Part shown: positions 6,002-9,337 of the stretch, piece by piece | Numbering within the stretch: position 1 is the stretch's first letter | Layout: the number at the start of each line of letters is the position of its first letter | NCBI GenBank assembly: GCA_027489915.1 | Contig: JAIXZB010000149.1 | Location: 1-9,337, forward strand | Source: Rickettsiales bacterium | GTDB taxonomy: Bacteria; Pseudomonadota; Alphaproteobacteria; Rickettsiales; UBA3002 | Length of the DNA: 9,337 nucleotides | Direction: 5' to 3' | Notes under the pieces: generated by a model | The model's database searches: none | Seen by the model: the letters and a program-made list of their open reading frames with translations, nothing else | Told to the model about the DNA's origin: nothing | Translations under genes and position numbers: made by a program

Positions 6002-6886
6002 ATGGCAAAGCAGCCTTACACGATTGGCCTGATTCAAATGCGCATGAGCGCAGAGCCAAAAGCGAACCTTGCGCGGGCAATAGAGTTACTGCGTGAGGCA
6101 AAAGCCAAAGGTGTGCAGGTGGCCTGCTTGCCTGAACTGTTTTGCAGTTATTATTTCTGCCAAACCGAAGACCATGCGATGTTTGATTTGGCAGAACCTA
6201 TTCCGGGCCCTACCAGCACTACGCTTGCCGCACTTGCCAAAGAGCTGGATATGGTGATTGTGGCGAGCCTGTTTGAGAAACGCGCTGCGGGTGTATATCA
6301 CAACACCGTGGTGGTGCTGGATGCGGATGGGGCGGATTTGGGCATATACCGCAAAGCCCACATACCCGACGATCCACGCTATTACGAGAAATTTTATTTC
6401 ACCCCAGGTGACACGGGCTTTAAGGCGTTTGATACGAAATATGGCCGTATTGGTGTGCTGATTTGCTGGGATCAGTGGTTCCCCGAGGCAGCGCGCTTGA
6501 CTGCCATGCAGGGCGCAGAAGTAATTTTTTACCCCACCGCCATTGGCTGGCACCCTGCTGAGAAGGCAGAATATGGCGAGGCGCACTGGCAGGCATGGCA
6601 AGCCGTGCAGCGTGGCCATGCCGTGGCGAACGGCGTGTATGTGGCAAGCGTTAACCGCATAGGATCTGAACTTGCAAGCGATGGCGGTAGTTTAGAGTTC
6701 TTTGGCCATTCGATGATTTACGACCCGTTCGGTAAATATTTGGCGGAAGTGGATGAGCATTTTGAAGGGGTAATGACTGCAGTGGTTGACCCTGCCAAAC
6801 AGGAAACCACACGCCAGCATTGGCCGTTCTTCCGCGACCGCAGGATTGATGCATATGGCAAAATCCTCGGACATCCGGAGAAATAA
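6002..6886 (+). CDS. aguB: N-carbamoylputrescine amidase (nitrilase superfamily)
   Basis: Hydrolyses N-carbamoylputrescine to putrescine, CO2 and ammonia, the second step of the agmatine deiminase route, in the cytoplasm. With the ATG at 6002 it has 294 residues, the usual size for bacterial AguB. The nitrilase catalytic triad is present: Glu45 (LPELF), Lys118 (YRKAHIPDD) and Cys155 (ICWDQWFPE), plus Glu129 (YYEKFYFTPGDTGFK). These are close to the known N-carbamoylputrescine amidases and separate it from general omega-amidases. The start at 6002 is preferred because GGAG (5992-5995) lies six bases upstream; an in-frame ATG at 5990 would add MERP and has a poorer site. aguA follows after one base, confirming the pathway assignment. 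Confidence 0.94.
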   Translation: MAKQPYTIGLIQMRMSAEPKANLARAIELLREAKAKGVQVACLPELFCSYYFCQTEDHAMFDLAEPIPGPTSTTLAALAKELDMVIVASLFEKRAAGVYHNTVVVLDADGADLGIYRKAHIPDDPRYYEKFYFTPGDTGFKAFDTKYGRIGVLICWDQWFPEAARLTAMQGAEVIFYPTAIGWHPAEKAEYGEAHWQAWQAVQRGHAVANGVYVASVNRIGSELASDGGSLEFFGHSMIYDPFGKYLAEVDEHFEGVMTAVVDPAKQETTRQHWPFFRDRRIDAYGKILGHPEK

Positions 6887-6887
6887 T

Positions 6888-7919
6888 ATGCCATCATTTC
6901 GCATGCCCGCAGAGTGGGAACCGCATAAACGCACATGGCTGAGCTGGCCGCATGCAAAAGCGGATTGGCCCGATAAATTTGCGCCCGTGCCTTGGATTTT
7001 TGCCGAGATGATTCGCGCCATTGCTGCAAGTGAGCGGGTTGGATTACTGGTGAAAAATGAACGCGCGATGGACGCGGCGCGCGAGCATTTGACGCGTGTG
7101 AGTGTGGATGCACGAAAAGTGGATTTTCATATCATCCCCACTAACCGAGGATGGCTACGCGATTGCGGGCCGATATTTGTGCGTGATGGTGCCAAAACGG
7201 TGGCACTCGATTTTGGTTTTAACGCATGGGCGAAATACGATAACTGGCAGAAAGATAATGCGGTGCCAGCTGCTATCACCAAAGCCACCAAACATGCGCG
7301 GATTGTGCCAATCCATAAAGGCGCACAAGTGGTGCTAGAGGGCGGTGGTATTGAGGTGGACGGCGAAGGCACGGTGATTGTAACCGAAGAATGGCTGCTA
7401 TCGAAAAAGCAAATCCGCAATAAGGGATTTACCCGCGAAGATTACGAAACCGTATTTGCCGATATGCTGGGTGCAACCAAGACCATCTGGCTGGATAAAG
7501 GCATTGTGGGTGATGATACACATGGCCATGTGGATGATATTACGCGCTTCGTTGCACCTGCAAAACTGGTGACAGTCGTTGAGCCACGCATGAAGGATGC
7601 TAACCATGAATTGCTGCAGGAAAACCTCACGCGGCTGAAACAGGCGCGTGATGCCAAGGGCCGCAAGCTGGAAGTGATTGAACTTCCGATGCCGCAAGCA
7701 GTGATGTGCGAAGGCGAACGCTTGCCTGCGAGTTACGCGAATTTTCTGATATGCAACAAAACCGTGCTGGTGCCGATTTTTGGCGATGTGAATGACCGTA
7801 TGGCACTCAATATTTTAGCCGAATGTTTTGAGGGCCGCGAGATTGTGCCAATTTATGCCCGCGATTTGGTGTGGGGGCTAGGCACCGTGCACTGCCTGAC
7901 GCAGCAGGAGCCTGCATAA
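6888..7919 (+). CDS. aguA: Agmatine deiminase
   Basis: Converts agmatine to N-carbamoylputrescine and ammonia, the step before AguB, in the cytoplasm. At 343 residues it has the normal length for bacterial agmatine deiminase (peptidyl-arginine-deiminase-like, guanidine-modifying fold). Family motifs in order: EWEPHKRTWLSWP (9-21), GWLRDCGPIFVRD (88-100), EGGGIEVDGEGT (151-162), the catalytic His region DDTHGHVDD (209-217, His214), and the C-terminal nucleophile Cys336 in GTVHCLTQQEP. The ATG at 6888 has GGAG (6877-6880) seven bases upstream and follows the aguB stop by one base, so the two genes form an operon. The open frame continues 34 codons upstream inside aguB, but that part is not family sequence. 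No arginine decarboxylase gene is in the window, so the agmatine source is unknown. Confidence 0.96.
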   Translation: MPSFRMPAEWEPHKRTWLSWPHAKADWPDKFAPVPWIFAEMIRAIAASERVGLLVKNERAMDAAREHLTRVSVDARKVDFHIIPTNRGWLRDCGPIFVRDGAKTVALDFGFNAWAKYDNWQKDNAVPAAITKATKHARIVPIHKGAQVVLEGGGIEVDGEGTVIVTEEWLLSKKQIRNKGFTREDYETVFADMLGATKTIWLDKGIVGDDTHGHVDDITRFVAPAKLVTVVEPRMKDANHELLQENLTRLKQARDAKGRKLEVIELPMPQAVMCEGERLPASYANFLICNKTVLVPIFGDVNDRMALNILAECFEGREIVPIYARDLVWGLGTVHCLTQQEPA

Positions 7920-7920
7920 A

Positions 7921-9309
7921 TTATAGGGAAAGCCCAATGCTTGCGATGGCGGCTTTGAGCGAATCCATGACCGCTGTAACATCGGGCGCGCTGTAGGCTT
8001 CGACGCGGCCAACGAGTGCGGGTTGGGTGTTGGAAGCGCGCAGTAACCACCAGCCTTGCGGGGTGGAAACGCGCACCCCATCGAGCGTGTTCATGACCGC
8101 ATTCTGTGCGGTAAGTGCGGATTCAAGTGCGGCGATGCGCTCGAATTTCACCCCGTCATCGCACGCGATGCGAATTTCGGGCGAGCTATAGAGCGGCGGC
8201 AATACATCGATGAGCGTGCTAAGTTTCTGGCCACTTTGTGCGACGATAGCGAGTATGCGCAGTGCAGCATAGAGCCCATCATCATAACCAAAATATTTAT
8301 CTGCAAAAAAGATGTGGCCGCTGGCTTCGCCGCCAAATGTGGCGCTTACCTCGCGCATTTTGGTTTTGATATGGGCGTGACCCGTTTTCCACATCAACGC
8401 CTTGCCGCCCTGTTGGGTGATGCGCTTAAATACGGCGTCGCTGGTTTTGACATCGGCAATAAGTGTGGAGCCTGGTGTGTCCTTTAGCACGTCATCCGCA
8501 AACAGCATCAGCAGATGATCGGGTGACACGATGCGGCCTTTATCATCGACGACGCCTAATCTATCGCCATCGCCATCGAGCGCGATACCGATATCGCACT
8601 CCGCACCACTCACGGCTTCTTGCAGTTGCACTAGATTTGCGGGGTCTGACGGGTCGGGGTGGTGGTTGGGAAACTGGCCATCGATACGGGTGAACATGAG
8701 CCCGTGCTGATTATCGGGCAAGGAGGCAGCAATTTTTTCGACTATTTCGCCTGCTGCGCCGTTGCCTGCATCCCACACGATTTTGAGGGGGCGGGAAATG
8801 AGTGCCGTACCCGTGCAGGCAAGAAGTGCGCGTAGATAATCATCGGCAAGCGCAATAGGCGTTTCAGTACCACGCCCTTTGAGCAGTGATGAATCTTCGA
8901 CGCGCGCGCAAAGTGCTTTGAGTGCATCGCCATAAAAACTCTGCTGTCCGAGCATGATTTTCAGCCCGTTATGCGTGGGCGGATTGTGTGATCCGGTGAT
9001 GATAATAACGCCCTGCATATCGTAGCGGTAGGCCGAGAAATAGCCCATCGGGGTGGGGCCAACACCCGCATTGAACACCTGTGCGCCTGAGGCTTTGAGG
9101 CCTTGCGCCAATGCGCGGGCTAGGCGCTGCGAGGACATGCGCCCATCGCGCAAGATACAGATACGTGGATGGGCATGATTCAGCGCCTCGGCAGCGTGGG
9201 TTGCAAAGCCACGGCCAAACCAGTAGCAATCCTGCTCGCCGAAGGTTTCGTCAACGACACCACGTATGTCGTAGGCGCGGATGATGGAGGGATGGAATTT
9301 ATGATTCAT
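7921..9309 (-). CDS. Phosphomannomutase/phosphoglucomutase (AlgC/ManB type)
   Basis: Interconverts hexose 6-phosphates and 1-phosphates (mannose and/or glucose), feeding GDP-mannose or UDP-glucose and so envelope polysaccharides. With the ATG at 9309 it has 462 residues, typical of the AlgC/ManB group. All four signature loops are present: the phosphoserine loop TGSHNPP (105-111, Ser107), the Mg-binding DGDGDR (245-250), the sugar-binding GEASGH (327-332) and the phosphate-binding RASNTQP (424-430). The N-terminus, FHPSIIRAYDIRG, is typical. A TTG at 9327 would add six residues, and the frame stays open to the window edge, but no good ribosome-binding site precedes either start. The ATG fits family length best. 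Mannose versus glucose preference cannot be read from sequence. The stop lies one base from the convergent aguA stop. Confidence 0.93.
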   Translation of the reverse strand: MNHKFHPSIIRAYDIRGVVDETFGEQDCYWFGRGFATHAAEALNHAHPRICILRDGRMSSQRLARALAQGLKASGAQVFNAGVGPTPMGYFSAYRYDMQGVIIITGSHNPPTHNGLKIMLGQQSFYGDALKALCARVEDSSLLKGRGTETPIALADDYLRALLACTGTALISRPLKIVWDAGNGAAGEIVEKIAASLPDNQHGLMFTRIDGQFPNHHPDPSDPANLVQLQEAVSGAECDIGIALDGDGDRLGVVDDKGRIVSPDHLLMLFADDVLKDTPGSTLIADVKTSDAVFKRITQQGGKALMWKTGHAHIKTKMREVSATFGGEASGHIFFADKYFGYDDGLYAALRILAIVAQSGQKLSTLIDVLPPLYSSPEIRIACDDGVKFERIAALESALTAQNAVMNTLDGVRVSTPQGWWLLRASNTQPALVGRVEAYSAPDVTAVMDSLKAAIASIGLSL

Positions 9310-9337
9310 AGCGGCGATAATACGCAAGCAATGTATC

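Noticed and set aside
6786..6887. 34-codon upstream extension of aguA inside aguB
   Set aside because: The extension is an out-of-frame reading of aguB with no family similarity. The ATG at 6888 has a good ribosome-binding site and matches the family N-terminus.
1..9337. CRISPR array, insertion sequence, prophage or defence system
   Set aside because: No regularly spaced repeats, transposase, integrase or phage-like proteins are visible. All large open frames belong to housekeeping genes or the one unknown periplasmic protein.

Overview
The window reads as chromosomal DNA of moderate GC content, roughly half G+C by eye, from a proteobacterium, most likely an alphaproteobacterium. This placement is inferred from the look of the proteins: the phosphomannomutase N-terminus, the Ohr type, and a possible DUF2125-like membrane-anchored protein. 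No taxonomic marker settles it. Coding density is high, genes meet tail to tail with almost no gap, and there is no transposase, integrase, phage gene or CRISPR array.

Layout: (1) Positions 1-2755, minus strand: a glutamate synthase operon in the order gltD then gltB, joined by an ATGA overlap. gltB runs off the left edge. (2) Positions 2756-3147: a non-protein region holding a tRNA-Arg(UCU) gene on the minus strand. Just downstream of it lies a 128-bp imperfect palindrome whose two ends both resemble the 3' end of that tRNA. (3) Positions 3148-3582, plus strand: ohr, an organic hydroperoxide reductase with its own likely promoter. (4) Positions 3801-5510, plus strand: a large membrane-anchored periplasmic protein of unknown function. 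It overlaps by 4 bases the end of a convergent MAPEG-family membrane protein gene (5507-5917, minus). (5) Positions 6002-7919, plus strand: aguB-aguA, the two-step route from agmatine to putrescine. (6) Positions 7921-9309, minus strand: a phosphomannomutase/phosphoglucomutase of the AlgC/ManB type, convergent with aguA.

How the genes work together: gltD/gltB make glutamate from glutamine and 2-oxoglutarate. AguA and AguB turn agmatine into putrescine, CO2 and ammonia, and GOGAT together with glutamine synthetase could reassimilate that ammonia, although the window shows no direct link. Ohr detoxifies organic peroxides. The phosphohexomutase feeds sugar nucleotides for the envelope. The protein-coding part is ordinary housekeeping. 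The most unusual item is the tRNA-Arg-linked palindromic repeat, whose right arm could base-pair with the 3' half of the tRNA itself over 20 positions.
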